DNA from: Candidatus Dactylopiibacterium sp.
Lineage (GTDB): Bacteria; Pseudomonadota; Gammaproteobacteria; Burkholderiales; Rhodocyclaceae
Direction of reading: 5' to 3'
Assembly: GCA_031119555.1 (NCBI GenBank)
Contig: JAVHXQ010000015.1
Location: 1-62,360, forward strand
DNA length: 62,360 nt
A program made the position numbers and the translations under genes. Of this stretch, positions 7,881-15,790 are shown one piece after another (the stretch's first letter is position 1; each line of letters begins with the position of its first letter). The notes beneath the pieces are model-generated. The model was not told the DNA's origin. It saw only the letters and a program-made list of their open reading frames with translations, and ran no database searches.

Positions 7881-9050
7881 ATGCAGATCATTCCGTCCAT
7901 CGCGGCCCGCGGCGATGCGCTCGCCGCCTTCCGCCGCGACATCCACGCCCATCCTGAACTGGCCTATGAAGAGACGCGCACCGCCGCGCTCGTGGCCGAG
8001 GCGCTCGAGCGCTGCGGCATCGAAGTCCATCGCGGCATCGGGCAGACCGGCGTGGTCGGCGTCCTGCGGCGGGGCGACTCGACGCGGCGCATCGGTCTGC
8101 GTGCCGACATGGACGCCCTGCCCATCGAAGAAGCCAATGATTTCTCCCACCGCTCGCAGCACGCCGGGCGCATGCATGCCTGCGGCCATGACGGCCACAC
8201 CACCATGCTGCTGGGCGCGGCGGAGTACCTGGCCGCGAGCGGGCGTTTCGACGGCACCGTGGTGTTCATCTTCCAGCCCGCCGAGGAAGGGCGTGGCGGC
8301 GCCGCGGCCATGCTGGCCGACGGCCTGCTCGAGCGCTTCCCGGTCGACGAGGTGTATGGCATGCACAACTGGCCGGGCATGCGGGTGGGGCGCTTCGGAG
8401 TCGCCGCCGGGCCGGTCATGGCCAGTGCCGACCGCTTCGACATCACGATCACGGGGCATGGCGGACACGCCGCGATGCCGCACCTCACGCGCGACCCGCT
8501 GGTGGCCGGCGCGGCGCTCGTCAATGCCGTGCAGACCATCGTGGCGCGCACCCTGGACCCGCTCGATTCGGGCGTGGTGTCGGTCACCCGCTTCCAGGCC
8601 GGCGACGCCTACAACGTGATCCCGCATCAGGCGCGCCTGAGCGGGACCACGCGCGCATTGCGCGCCGAGGTGCGCGCAGCGCTGCGGGAAGGGGTGGAAC
8701 GTCTCTGCGCCGGCATCGCGGCCGCCTACGGCGTGAGCATCGAAGCCACGTTCAACGAAGGCGGCTATCCGCCCACCGTGAATACCGCCGCTCAGGCGCA
8801 GGTGTGCCGCGAAGTGGCGGGGGCGCTGGTGGGCGAGGAGAACGTCGCCTGGAACCGGCCGCCCAGCATGGGCGCCGAGGATTTCTCGTTCTTCCTCGAG
8901 CAGCGGCCGGGATGCTACGTCTGGATCGGCAACGGCCCGGGCGAGAGCGGCTGCACGCTGCACAACCCGCGCTACGACTTCAACGACGACAGCCTCGTCA
9001 TCGGCGCGAGCTACTGGGTGCGGCTCGCGGAGCGCCTGCTCAGCGTCTGA
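7881..9050 (+). CDS. M20 family amidohydrolase, hippurate hydrolase-like
   Basis: A 389-residue cytoplasmic metallohydrolase of the M20D group, which cleaves N-acyl amino acids such as hippurate or auxin-amino acid conjugates. Visible family motifs are the start RRDIHAHPELAYEE, the metal-binding GLRADMDALPI and HACGHDGHTTMLLG, and FQPAEEG with its catalytic glutamate pair. The lid domain lies in the middle and the C-terminal part holds GAEDFSFFLEQRPG. The ATG is preceded by ACAGGAA at a normal distance. It stands alone between flgH and a TRAP-type binding protein. The acyl and amino substrates cannot be deduced. Confidence 0.85.
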   Translation: MQIIPSIAARGDALAAFRRDIHAHPELAYEETRTAALVAEALERCGIEVHRGIGQTGVVGVLRRGDSTRRIGLRADMDALPIEEANDFSHRSQHAGRMHACGHDGHTTMLLGAAEYLAASGRFDGTVVFIFQPAEEGRGGAAAMLADGLLERFPVDEVYGMHNWPGMRVGRFGVAAGPVMASADRFDITITGHGGHAAMPHLTRDPLVAGAALVNAVQTIVARTLDPLDSGVVSVTRFQAGDAYNVIPHQARLSGTTRALRAEVRAALREGVERLCAGIAAAYGVSIEATFNEGGYPPTVNTAAQAQVCREVAGALVGEENVAWNRPPSMGAEDFSFFLEQRPGCYVWIGNGPGESGCTLHNPRYDFNDDSLVIGASYWVRLAERLLSV

Positions 9051-9125
9051 CGACGCGGCCCGGCGCCTGCGTTGCCGGGCGCGGGCGCACGGATCGGCCG
9101 GCGATCCGACCGTCGATCGGATCGA

Positions 9126-9143
9126 CCTAGGGTTTTCCCTAGG
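9126..9143 (+). promoter_or_regulatory. Perfect CCTAGGG inverted repeat
   Basis: CCTAGGG at 9126-9132 and CCCTAGG at 9137-9143 form a perfect 7-base inverted repeat around TTTT. It lies about 45 bases upstream of the binding-protein start and directly abuts the next hairpin. It could be a regulator operator or an RNA stem-loop. Confidence 0.5.
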
Positions 9144-9184
9144 TTCTGTCGCAGGATGCGCACCTTTCCATCCTGCGGCAGAAC
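9143..9184 (+). promoter_or_regulatory. Long hairpin in the 5' leader of the dctP-type gene
   Basis: The arm at 9143-9158 pairs with 9169-9184 over 16 positions with one G-U type mismatch around a 10-base loop. It ends four bases before the ATG at 9189. The left arm contains CAGGATG, so an in-frame ATG at 9156 is folded into the stem. The structure would cover the ribosome landing zone and may control translation. Confidence 0.6.
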
Positions 9185-9188
9185 CGTC

Positions 9189-10145
9189 ATGCGTCGCTTC
9201 CTGCTCATCGCTTCCGTTTTCCTCGTCTCCGTGGCGCATGCCGCGCCGGCCGCCTGGTCGCCCCAGATCGAGGACCACCCCAGCACCCTCGCGCTCAAGA
9301 GCTTCCTCGGGCGTGCCCAGGCCATCACGGGCCAGGCCGATGCGACGCTGCTGCCGATCTCGGCCGGCAAGGACCAGGCCGCCCTGCTCGAATCCCTCCG
9401 CAAGGGCAACGTGCGCGCGGCCGTGCTCACGGGCAGCATGGTCGGCCGCGTGGCGCCCATGGCCGACGTGATGCGCCTGCCGTTCATCCTGCGCAATTCG
9501 CGCCAGATGTTCGGCATGCTCGAAGGGGAGGTCGGGCAGGAGATGATCCAGCGCCTGCACGCTTCCGGCCTGGTCGTGCTGGGCTGGTACGACGGCGGCA
9601 GCCGCGCGATCTACTCGCGCGATCGTCTGGGCTCGGTCGGCGCCCTGCAGCACACGAAGATCCGGATTCCGGCGCGGCGCGATCTGTCGGCGCTCATCAC
9701 CTCGCTGGGCGGCACGCCGCTGCAGCTCGAGTACAAGGACGTCAACGGCGCCTTCGAGGCCGGCAACATCGACGCGGCCGAGAACGACCTGCTGTCCTAC
9801 GAGGCGGAAGGCCATTACAAGCGCGCGCGCTACTACTACCTCAACAACAACCACATCGTGCAGTTCGAGGCGCTGGTGGTTTCGCGCGTGTGGTGGGAAA
9901 GCCTGCCCGCCGCGCAGCGCGAGGCCTTGCGCGGCGCGGGCGAGGAGTCCGCCCGGCTGGATCGCGCGATGTGGGGCGAGCGTCTGGCGAAGGCGCGCGC
10001 CCGTCTCGAGAAGGAAGGCGTGAAGTTCGTCGAGTACGGCACCAGCAGCATGCTGCTGTCGCGCGTGGCGACGATCTACCGCCCCTACATGGAAAACCCG
10101 GCCACGCGCGACCTCATCGTGCGCCTGATGACCAGCCGCACCTGA
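9189..10145 (+). CDS. TRAP-type periplasmic solute-binding protein (DctP family)
   Basis: The 318-residue product has a clear Sec signal peptide (cleavage after AHA, residue 18) and the DctP fold. Family features are ADVMRLPFILRN, the GQEMIQRLHASGLVVLGWYDGG turn, the substrate-contact region IRIPARRDLSALITSLGGTP, then VNGAFEAGNIDAAENDLLSYE. These proteins bind organic acids and deliver them to DctQM permeases. No dctQ or dctM is nearby, so it is an orphan that may feed a permease elsewhere or act as a sensor component. The start at 9189 gives the normal signal peptide; an in-frame ATG at 9156 exists inside the leader hairpin. Confidence 0.85.
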   Translation: MRRFLLIASVFLVSVAHAAPAAWSPQIEDHPSTLALKSFLGRAQAITGQADATLLPISAGKDQAALLESLRKGNVRAAVLTGSMVGRVAPMADVMRLPFILRNSRQMFGMLEGEVGQEMIQRLHASGLVVLGWYDGGSRAIYSRDRLGSVGALQHTKIRIPARRDLSALITSLGGTPLQLEYKDVNGAFEAGNIDAAENDLLSYEAEGHYKRARYYYLNNNHIVQFEALVVSRVWWESLPAAQREALRGAGEESARLDRAMWGERLAKARARLEKEGVKFVEYGTSSMLLSRVATIYRPYMENPATRDLIVRLMTSRT

Positions 10146-10251
10146 CTCCACCCGCACGCCGGTTCGTGGCGCTGTGCAACACGCGGCGCCCAGGGCCGGC
10201 CTCCCGGTTTAGAATGTCGTCCCCCGCAGGTCTTCATTCCCCGGAGTTTCC

Positions 10252-11376
10252 ATGATTCGTAGTCTGCTCGCCGCCGCGTGCCTCGCGCTGCCTCTCGCCG
10301 CCGTCGCGGCGCTTCCCGTGCCTCCCGAGGTGGCCGCCCGCAGTTACGTGCTGCTCGACGCGCAGAGTGGCCAGATCCTGGCGGGCAGCCAGGCCGACAC
10401 CCGCATCGAGCCCGCGTCGCTGACCAAGCTCATGACCGCCTACGTGAGCTTCAAGGCCATCAAGGAAGGCCGCCTCAAACGCGACCAGATGCTCACGCCC
10501 TCCATCCGGGCGTGGAAGATGGAAGGCTCGCGGATGTTCGTCGACATCAAGGTGCCGGTCAGCGTGGACGATCTGCTCAAGGGCATGATCGTGCAGTCCG
10601 GCAACGATGCCTGCGTGGTGCTGGCCGAAGCCATCGCCGGCAGCGAGGAAGCCTTCGCCGGCATGATGAACGCCGAAGCGCGCCGCCTCGGCCTCACGAA
10701 CTCGCACTACACCAACAGCACCGGCCTGCCCGACCCCGAGCTCTACACCACGGCCAACGACCTGGCGAAGCTTTCGGCGGCGATCATCGAAGATTTTCCG
10801 GAGTTCTATCCGATCTATTCGATGAAGCAGTTCACGTACAACCGGATCAAGCAGGACAACCGCAATCTGCTGCTCTATCGCGATCCCGACGTCGACGGCC
10901 TCAAGACGGGCCACACCAAGAGCGCGGGCTACAACCTGGTGGCCTCCAGCCATCGTGGCGGCCGCCGCGTGATCTCGGTGGTCACCGGCACCAGCGGCAT
11001 GCAGGAGCGCGCGGCCGAGTCGGGCAAGCTGCTCGACTGGGGGCTGCTCAACTTCGATACCCCCCGGCTCTTCGCGAAGGGGCAGGCGCTGGGCGAGGTG
11101 CGCGTCTACAAGGGCGCGGCGGGCGAGGTCGCGGGCGGTTTCGCGGCCGACCATTTCGTGAGCCTGCCGCGCGGCCAGGCACCGCGCATCCAGCAGCAGG
11201 TCAGTTTCGAACCGCGCCTGGTCGCCCCCGTGGCGGCGGGGCAGGTGATTGGCAAGGTCAGGCTCGTGCTCGACGGCGAGACGCTCGCCGAGTACCCGCT
11301 GCAGGCCCTGCAGGCCGTGGAACCGGGTAGCTGGTGGCGTCGTCTGCTCGACACGATCCGCCTCTGGTTCGTCTGA
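10252..11376 (+). CDS. dacA: D-alanyl-D-alanine carboxypeptidase (PBP5/6 type)
   Basis: A 374-residue low-molecular-weight penicillin-binding protein that trims the terminal D-Ala from peptidoglycan pentapeptides. The signal peptide ends around residue 20. The three active-site motifs are SLTK (56-59), SGN (116-118) and KTG (218-220). A PBP5 C-terminal beta domain follows. The last residues (WWRRLLDTIRLWFV) form the amphipathic helix that anchors the protein to the outer face of the inner membrane. The gene is followed by a strong intrinsic terminator and appears monocistronic. It could equally be called dacC. Confidence 0.92.
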   Translation: MIRSLLAAACLALPLAAVAALPVPPEVAARSYVLLDAQSGQILAGSQADTRIEPASLTKLMTAYVSFKAIKEGRLKRDQMLTPSIRAWKMEGSRMFVDIKVPVSVDDLLKGMIVQSGNDACVVLAEAIAGSEEAFAGMMNAEARRLGLTNSHYTNSTGLPDPELYTTANDLAKLSAAIIEDFPEFYPIYSMKQFTYNRIKQDNRNLLLYRDPDVDGLKTGHTKSAGYNLVASSHRGGRRVISVVTGTSGMQERAAESGKLLDWGLLNFDTPRLFAKGQALGEVRVYKGAAGEVAGGFAADHFVSLPRGQAPRIQQQVSFEPRLVAPVAAGQVIGKVRLVLDGETLAEYPLQALQAVEPGSWWRRLLDTIRLWFV

Positions 11377-11395
11377 GCGCCCGCGCGCCCGCCAC

Positions 11396-11423
11396 AAGCA
11401 CGCCCGTGGGCGTGCTTTTTTTT
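11396..11423 (+). terminator. Intrinsic terminator after dacA
   Basis: AAGCACGCCC (11396-11405) pairs with GGGCGTGCTT (11408-11417) and is followed by a run of T residues to 11423. It starts 20 bases after the dacA stop. Confidence 0.9.
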
Positions 11424-11566
11424 GCCCTCGCGGCGCGGGCCCATGAAAGCCGCGTTTGCGGGCCCGGAACGTTCCGGCCCAGAATCTGTCTGTCATGCCA
11501 CGGCCGCATGCCCAATTCGATCCCGTGCGCTGGCCGCCCGCACCTTGCCCGCCTTTACCCATTCCC

Positions 11567-14068
11567 ATGAACGTCTTCCCGCTTGCCCTCCAGATGCTCC
11601 GCCGCGACCTGCGCGCGGGCGAACTCGGCCTGCTCGGCATGGCCTTGCTGCTCGCGGTGGCGAGCCTCACCAGCGTGGGCTTCCTGACCGACCGCGTGGC
11701 GCAGGGGCTGAACCAGAACGCGACGCGCCTGCTCGGCGGCGACCTGATCGTGTCGGCCGATCACGACATTGACCCCGCTTTCGGCGAGGAAGCCTCGCGA
11801 CGCGGTCTCACGGTCACGCGCAATGTCACTTTCAACAGCATGGCCAGCGGCGGCGACGGCGTGCAGATGGTGGCCGTGAAGGCGGTGGAGGCGGGCTTCC
11901 CGTTGCGGGGTGACGTGCAGCTCGGCGACTTCGCGGGCGGGCCCGCGCGCCCGGCCGAGGCCGCGCCGCCGCGTGGCGAGGTGTGGGCCGACGAAGCGGT
12001 GCTGCCCGCGCTGGGGCTGCGCGCGGGGGATAACCTGCAGCTGGGCTTCCTGCCGCTGCGGCTCACACGCCAGGTGGTGTTCGAATCCGACCGCGGAATG
12101 GGCTTCATGAGCCTCGCCCCGCGCGTCCTCATCAACCTCGCCGACCTGCCCGAAAGTGGTCTGCTCGTGGAGGGAAGCCGCGCGCGCTACCGTTTGCTGG
12201 TGGCTGGGCAGCGGGCCGAGGTGGCCGCCTTCGAAACCTGGCTCAAGCCGCGCATGGGGCGGGGTGAGCGGCTGGAAACCCTGGAGAATGCGCGCCCCGA
12301 GATCCGCGCCAATCTGGACCGCGCCGGCCGCTTCCTGCGCATGGCGGCCATGCTCGCGGTGGTGCTCGCGGCCGTCGCGATCGGCCTTTCGGCAAGACGC
12401 TACCTGACGCGCCACCTCGATGGCTGCGCGGTGATGCGCTGCTTCGGCGCGCGGCGCGGGCAACTGCTGGGCGTGCATCTGGGCGAGTTCCTGATCTTCG
12501 GCCTGGCCGTCTCGGTACTGGGCTGTCTGCTGGGCTTCGCGGTCCAGGCCGCGCTGGGCGGGCTCGTCGCCACGCTGGTGCGCAGCAGTCTGCCGCCCGC
12601 GGGCTGGGCGCCAGTGGCGCAGGGGCTCGCGGTGGGCGTGTTGCTGATGCTGGGGTTCGTGGCGCCGCAGCTCCTGCGCCTGACGCGCGTGCCGCCGATC
12701 CGGGTGATCCGCCGCGACTGGGGCCAGATCGAAGCGGGCAGCCTGGCCGTGTGGGTGGCCGGCGGGCTGGCGCTCGCGGGGCTGATGCTGTGGATCGCGG
12801 GGGAATGGGCGCTGGGCCTGGCGGTCGTCGGGGGCTTCGCGGCGGCGCTCGCGCTGTTTGCGCTCGTGGCCTGGGCCCTGCTCGGGCTGGCCGGGCGCGT
12901 CCGTCACGCCGCGCCGGTGGCCGGAACGGCTGGCTGGGGCTTGCGCTACGGGCTGGCGGCGCTCTACCGGCGCCGTGCGTCGAGCGTGATCCAAGTCGTG
13001 TCGCTGGCGGTCGGGCTCACGGCGATCCTGCTGCTGACCCTGGTCAGCAACGATCTGCTGGCCGGCTGGAACGCCAAGCGGCCCGCCGATGCGCCGAACC
13101 GCTTCGTGATCGGCATCCAGCCCGATCAGGTCGATGCCTTCACCGCCGCGCTGCGCGCGCACGGCATCGGGGCGGAGCTGATGCCCATGATCCGTGGCCG
13201 CCTTGTCGCGATCAACGCCAGGCCGGTGCGGGGCGAGCAGTACGACGAGGCGCGCACGCGCAATCTGGCCGAACGCGAGTTCAACCTCTCCTACGGCAGC
13301 GCGCTGCAGACCGGCAACCGGGTGGTCGAGGGGCGCTGGCACGGGCAGACACCGGGCGGCGGGTTCTCGATGGAACAGAGCATTGGCGAGCGGCTGGGCG
13401 TGAAGCTGGGCGACGAGGTGACCTTCGACGTGGCGGGCCAGCAGGTGAGCGGCCGGGTCACGAGCGTGCGCCGTCTCGAATGGGATTCGATGCGGGTGAA
13501 TTTCTTCTTCACGGCTGCGCCCGGCATGCTCGAAGCGATGCCCGCGAGTTTCATCACGAGCTTCCACCTGCCGCCGGAGCAGGGCGGTTTGGTGCGCGAG
13601 CTGGTCGCGCGCTGGCCCAACGCGACGGTCATCGATATCGGCATGCTGCTTGAGCAGGTAGGGGCGCTGACCGAGCGGCTGGCCCAGCTCGTGCGGTTCG
13701 TGTTCGGATTCTCGCTGGTGGCGGGCCTGCTGGTGCTGCTCGCGGCGCAGCGCAACACGCACGACGAGCGCGGCTACGAGGTCTCGGTCCTGCGTGCGCT
13801 CGGGGCGCGGCGTCACCAGGTGCGCGCGGCGCTGCTCGCGGAGTTCGCGGCGCTGGGCACCGTGGCGAGCGTGCTGGCGGTGGGCGCGGCCACCGGCATT
13901 GGCTACGCGCTGGCGCGCTATGTGCTGGATCTCGACTTTGCCCCCTCGCTGATGGCACTCTTCGCGGCGGCCGTCTGCGCCATCGTGGCCATCGTGGCGT
14001 TTGGCTGGCTGGGGGTGCGTGCCTTGCTGGGCCGCACGGTAATCGAAGGCATCCGCGAGACGGCCTGA
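11567..14068 (+). CDS. FtsX-like ABC transporter permease (YbbP type)
   Basis: An 833-residue membrane protein with the architecture of YbbP-type permeases: an N-terminal transmembrane helix (residues ~20-40), a large MacB-like periplasmic domain, three FtsX-type helices around residues 265-400, a second periplasmic region and a final FtsX block (contains YEVSVLRALGARRHQV, the cytoplasmic coupling helix). Such permeases normally pair with an ATPase (YbbA) and are linked to lipid or thioesterase functions at the envelope. No ATPase gene is adjacent, so the partner must be elsewhere. The ATG at 11567 begins MNVFPLALQMLRRDLR; no strong ribosome binding site is seen. Next gene starts 13 bases after the stop. 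Confidence 0.85.
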   Translation: MNVFPLALQMLRRDLRAGELGLLGMALLLAVASLTSVGFLTDRVAQGLNQNATRLLGGDLIVSADHDIDPAFGEEASRRGLTVTRNVTFNSMASGGDGVQMVAVKAVEAGFPLRGDVQLGDFAGGPARPAEAAPPRGEVWADEAVLPALGLRAGDNLQLGFLPLRLTRQVVFESDRGMGFMSLAPRVLINLADLPESGLLVEGSRARYRLLVAGQRAEVAAFETWLKPRMGRGERLETLENARPEIRANLDRAGRFLRMAAMLAVVLAAVAIGLSARRYLTRHLDGCAVMRCFGARRGQLLGVHLGEFLIFGLAVSVLGCLLGFAVQAALGGLVATLVRSSLPPAGWAPVAQGLAVGVLLMLGFVAPQLLRLTRVPPIRVIRRDWGQIEAGSLAVWVAGGLALAGLMLWIAGEWALGLAVVGGFAAALALFALVAWALLGLAGRVRHAAPVAGTAGWGLRYGLAALYRRRASSVIQVVSLAVGLTAILLLTLVSNDLLAGWNAKRPADAPNRFVIGIQPDQVDAFTAALRAHGIGAELMPMIRGRLVAINARPVRGEQYDEARTRNLAEREFNLSYGSALQTGNRVVEGRWHGQTPGGGFSMEQSIGERLGVKLGDEVTFDVAGQQVSGRVTSVRRLEWDSMRVNFFFTAAPGMLEAMPASFITSFHLPPEQGGLVRELVARWPNATVIDIGMLLEQVGALTERLAQLVRFVFGFSLVAGLLVLLAAQRNTHDERGYEVSVLRALGARRHQVRAALLAEFAALGTVASVLAVGAATGIGYALARYVLDLDFAPSLMALFAAAVCAIVAIVAFGWLGVRALLGRTVIEGIRETA

Positions 14069-14081
14069 CCGGAATCCGACC

Positions 14082-14858
14082 ATGTCCTCCCTTCTTCTTG
14101 CCTGCTGGCGTGCATTCGTGAGCCTTCTGCGCGCGGGCATGCTGTGGCATCTGCTGTGGCCGACGCTGCTCGCGGCGGTTTTCTGGCTGACCCTGGGCGG
14201 TCTGTACATCGGCGATCTTGCGGCCTGGGCGCGCGGCGCCTTGCCGGGGCTGCCGCTGGTGGGCGCATGGTTCGCCGGCGGAAGCTTCGCGGGCGCGGCC
14301 GCCGGTGGTCTGCTGGTCGTGAGCCTGTGGCTGCTGTTGCTGCCGCTGATCTACGCCACCGCGCTGCTGCTGCTCGCGACCGTGGCCCTGCCGATGATGA
14401 TCGAGCGCGTGGGCGCGCGTGAGTACCCCGATCTCGCGCGGCGCGGCGGCGGCTCGCAGTGGGGCAGCTTCGCCACCAGCCTGAAGGCCGCGCTGGTGTT
14501 CGCGGGGCTGCTCGCGTGCAGTCTGCCGCTCTGGCTGATTCCCGGGGCCGGGCTGGTGATCACGGTGTTGCTGTCGGCGCGGCTCAACCGCGTGTGTTTT
14601 GCCTACGATGCGCTCATGAGCCATGCCGACGCGCTGGAGCTCCGGCGCGTGCCGCACGAGTACGCGGGCGAACTCAACCTGCTGGCGCTGATGGGCGGCG
14701 TGATGGCATTGGTGCCGGTGCTGAACCTGTTCGCGCCGGCGTGGAACGGGCTGGCGTTCGTTCATTTCCTGCTCGAAGCGCTGCGCCGCGAGCGCGCGCG
14801 GCCGCTGCGCGACGTGGCGACGGGCGAGGAACTTGCCGTGCTGCGTGATCCCACCTGA
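14082..14858 (+). CDS. EI24 domain-containing membrane protein
   Basis: A 258-residue protein with about five hydrophobic segments, matching the EI24/CysZ-like family (begins SLLLACWRAFVSLLRAG, later LPMMIERVGAREYPDLARRGG). CysZ members are sulfate permeases, but many proteobacterial relatives are uncharacterised, and no cysteine genes are nearby. It lies 13 bases after the FtsX-like permease gene and 19 bases before a MoaB/CinA-domain gene, so the three look like one operon. Confidence 0.75.
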   Translation: MSSLLLACWRAFVSLLRAGMLWHLLWPTLLAAVFWLTLGGLYIGDLAAWARGALPGLPLVGAWFAGGSFAGAAAGGLLVVSLWLLLLPLIYATALLLLATVALPMMIERVGAREYPDLARRGGGSQWGSFATSLKAALVFAGLLACSLPLWLIPGAGLVITVLLSARLNRVCFAYDALMSHADALELRRVPHEYAGELNLLALMGGVMALVPVLNLFAPAWNGLAFVHFLLEALRRERARPLRDVATGEELAVLRDPT

Positions 14859-14877
14859 CGGCAAGCGGAGGGTTCTC

Positions 14878-15642
14878 ATGGCATTCGGCGTCCTCATCAT
14901 CGGCGATGAAATCCTGTCGGGGCGGCGGCAGGACAAGCACCTGTCGCATGCGATCGCGCTGCTGGCCGCGCGCGGGCTGTCGCTTGCGTGGGCGCATTAC
15001 TGCGGTGACGACCGCGAGCGCCTGACGGCCGTGCTCGCGCAGCAATACGCGGGCGACGATCTCGTGTTCTGCTTTGGCGGCATCGGTGCCACGCCCGACG
15101 ATCACACGCGCTTCTGCGCGGCGGCCGCCGCCGGGGTGCCGCTGGCGCTGCACGCGGATGCCGAACGGGAGATCCGCGCGCGCTTCGGTGCCGAGACCGA
15201 CGCGCAGCGTCTCCGGCTGGGCGAGCTGCCCGAGGGAAGCCGCATCATTCCGAACCCCTACAACCGGGTGCCGGGTTTCGCCTTCCGCAATCATCACTTC
15301 CTGCCCGGATTTCCCGAGATGGCCTGGCCGATGATGGAGTGGGTGCTCGACCAGTGGTACGCCGCGCTTCACCACGGGCGCGCGCACGCGGAGCAGTCCA
15401 TCCTCGTCTATGGCGCGCGGGAGAGCCAGCTCATCGCTTTCATGGAAGCGCTGCAGGAGCGCTTCGGGGTGACGGTGTTCAGCCTGCCTTGCCTGGGCAG
15501 CGAGCACCGGCCCGCGCACATCGAGCTGGGGGCCAAGGGGGCGCCGGCCGACGTCACGCGCGCGATGCTGGAAATCCGCGCCGAAATGAGCCGGCGCGCG
15601 CTGGCCTGGACGGCCGCAGAGGATACGCGCCCGCATGCCTGA
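14878..15642 (+). CDS. MoaB/CinA N-terminal domain protein
   Basis: A 254-residue protein of the molybdopterin-binding (MoCF) superfamily, of the type annotated competence/damage-inducible protein A. The fold motifs are GDEILSGRRQDKHL near the start and CFGGIGATPDDHTR around residue 75. It lacks the C-terminal PncC deamidase domain of full CinA. The second half (NPYNRVPGFAFRNHHFLPGFP) follows the standalone family. Its biochemical role is not established; a nucleotide pyrophosphatase activity is known for some CinA proteins. The ATG at 14878 follows GCGGAGGG at a good distance and the gene is the third of the permease-EI24 operon. Confidence 0.8.
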   Translation: MAFGVLIIGDEILSGRRQDKHLSHAIALLAARGLSLAWAHYCGDDRERLTAVLAQQYAGDDLVFCFGGIGATPDDHTRFCAAAAAGVPLALHADAEREIRARFGAETDAQRLRLGELPEGSRIIPNPYNRVPGFAFRNHHFLPGFPEMAWPMMEWVLDQWYAALHHGRAHAEQSILVYGARESQLIAFMEALQERFGVTVFSLPCLGSEHRPAHIELGAKGAPADVTRAMLEIRAEMSRRALAWTAAEDTRPHA

Positions 15643-15696
15643 CGGGCGTGCGTTGCGCGCGCGCCGCGCCGGCGAGGTCGGGCGGGCTGGCGGGCC

Positions 15697-15717
15697 GTGG
15701 ATTTGACGCAGATCCAC
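15697..15717 (+). promoter_or_regulatory. Palindrome over a -35-like element
   Basis: GTGGAT (15697-15702) and ATCCAC (15712-15717) form an inverted repeat that encloses TTGACG (15703-15708), a good -35 hexamer. No clean -10 lies 17 bases downstream (GTGTAG at 15726 is the nearest). It is placed about 75 bases before the sodium symporter gene and could be an operator. Confidence 0.35.
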
Positions 15718-15790
15718 GCCGATAGTGTGTAGCCTCCGCTGGCTGCTTCGGCCGGGAGGGGCGGGAGCGATTCGATGAGGCGTTCACGAC

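Noticed and set aside
6810..10157. A single 3.3-kb open frame on the minus strand ending in flgH
   Set aside because: Only the last 735 bases are flgH. The rest is antisense to the amidohydrolase and binding-protein genes and is arginine and histidine-rich, as expected for GC-rich shadow frames.
11555..14209. An 880-residue minus-strand frame opposite the FtsX-like permease
   Set aside because: Its translation is dominated by Arg, His, Gln and Ala without domains. The plus-strand permease has clear family features.
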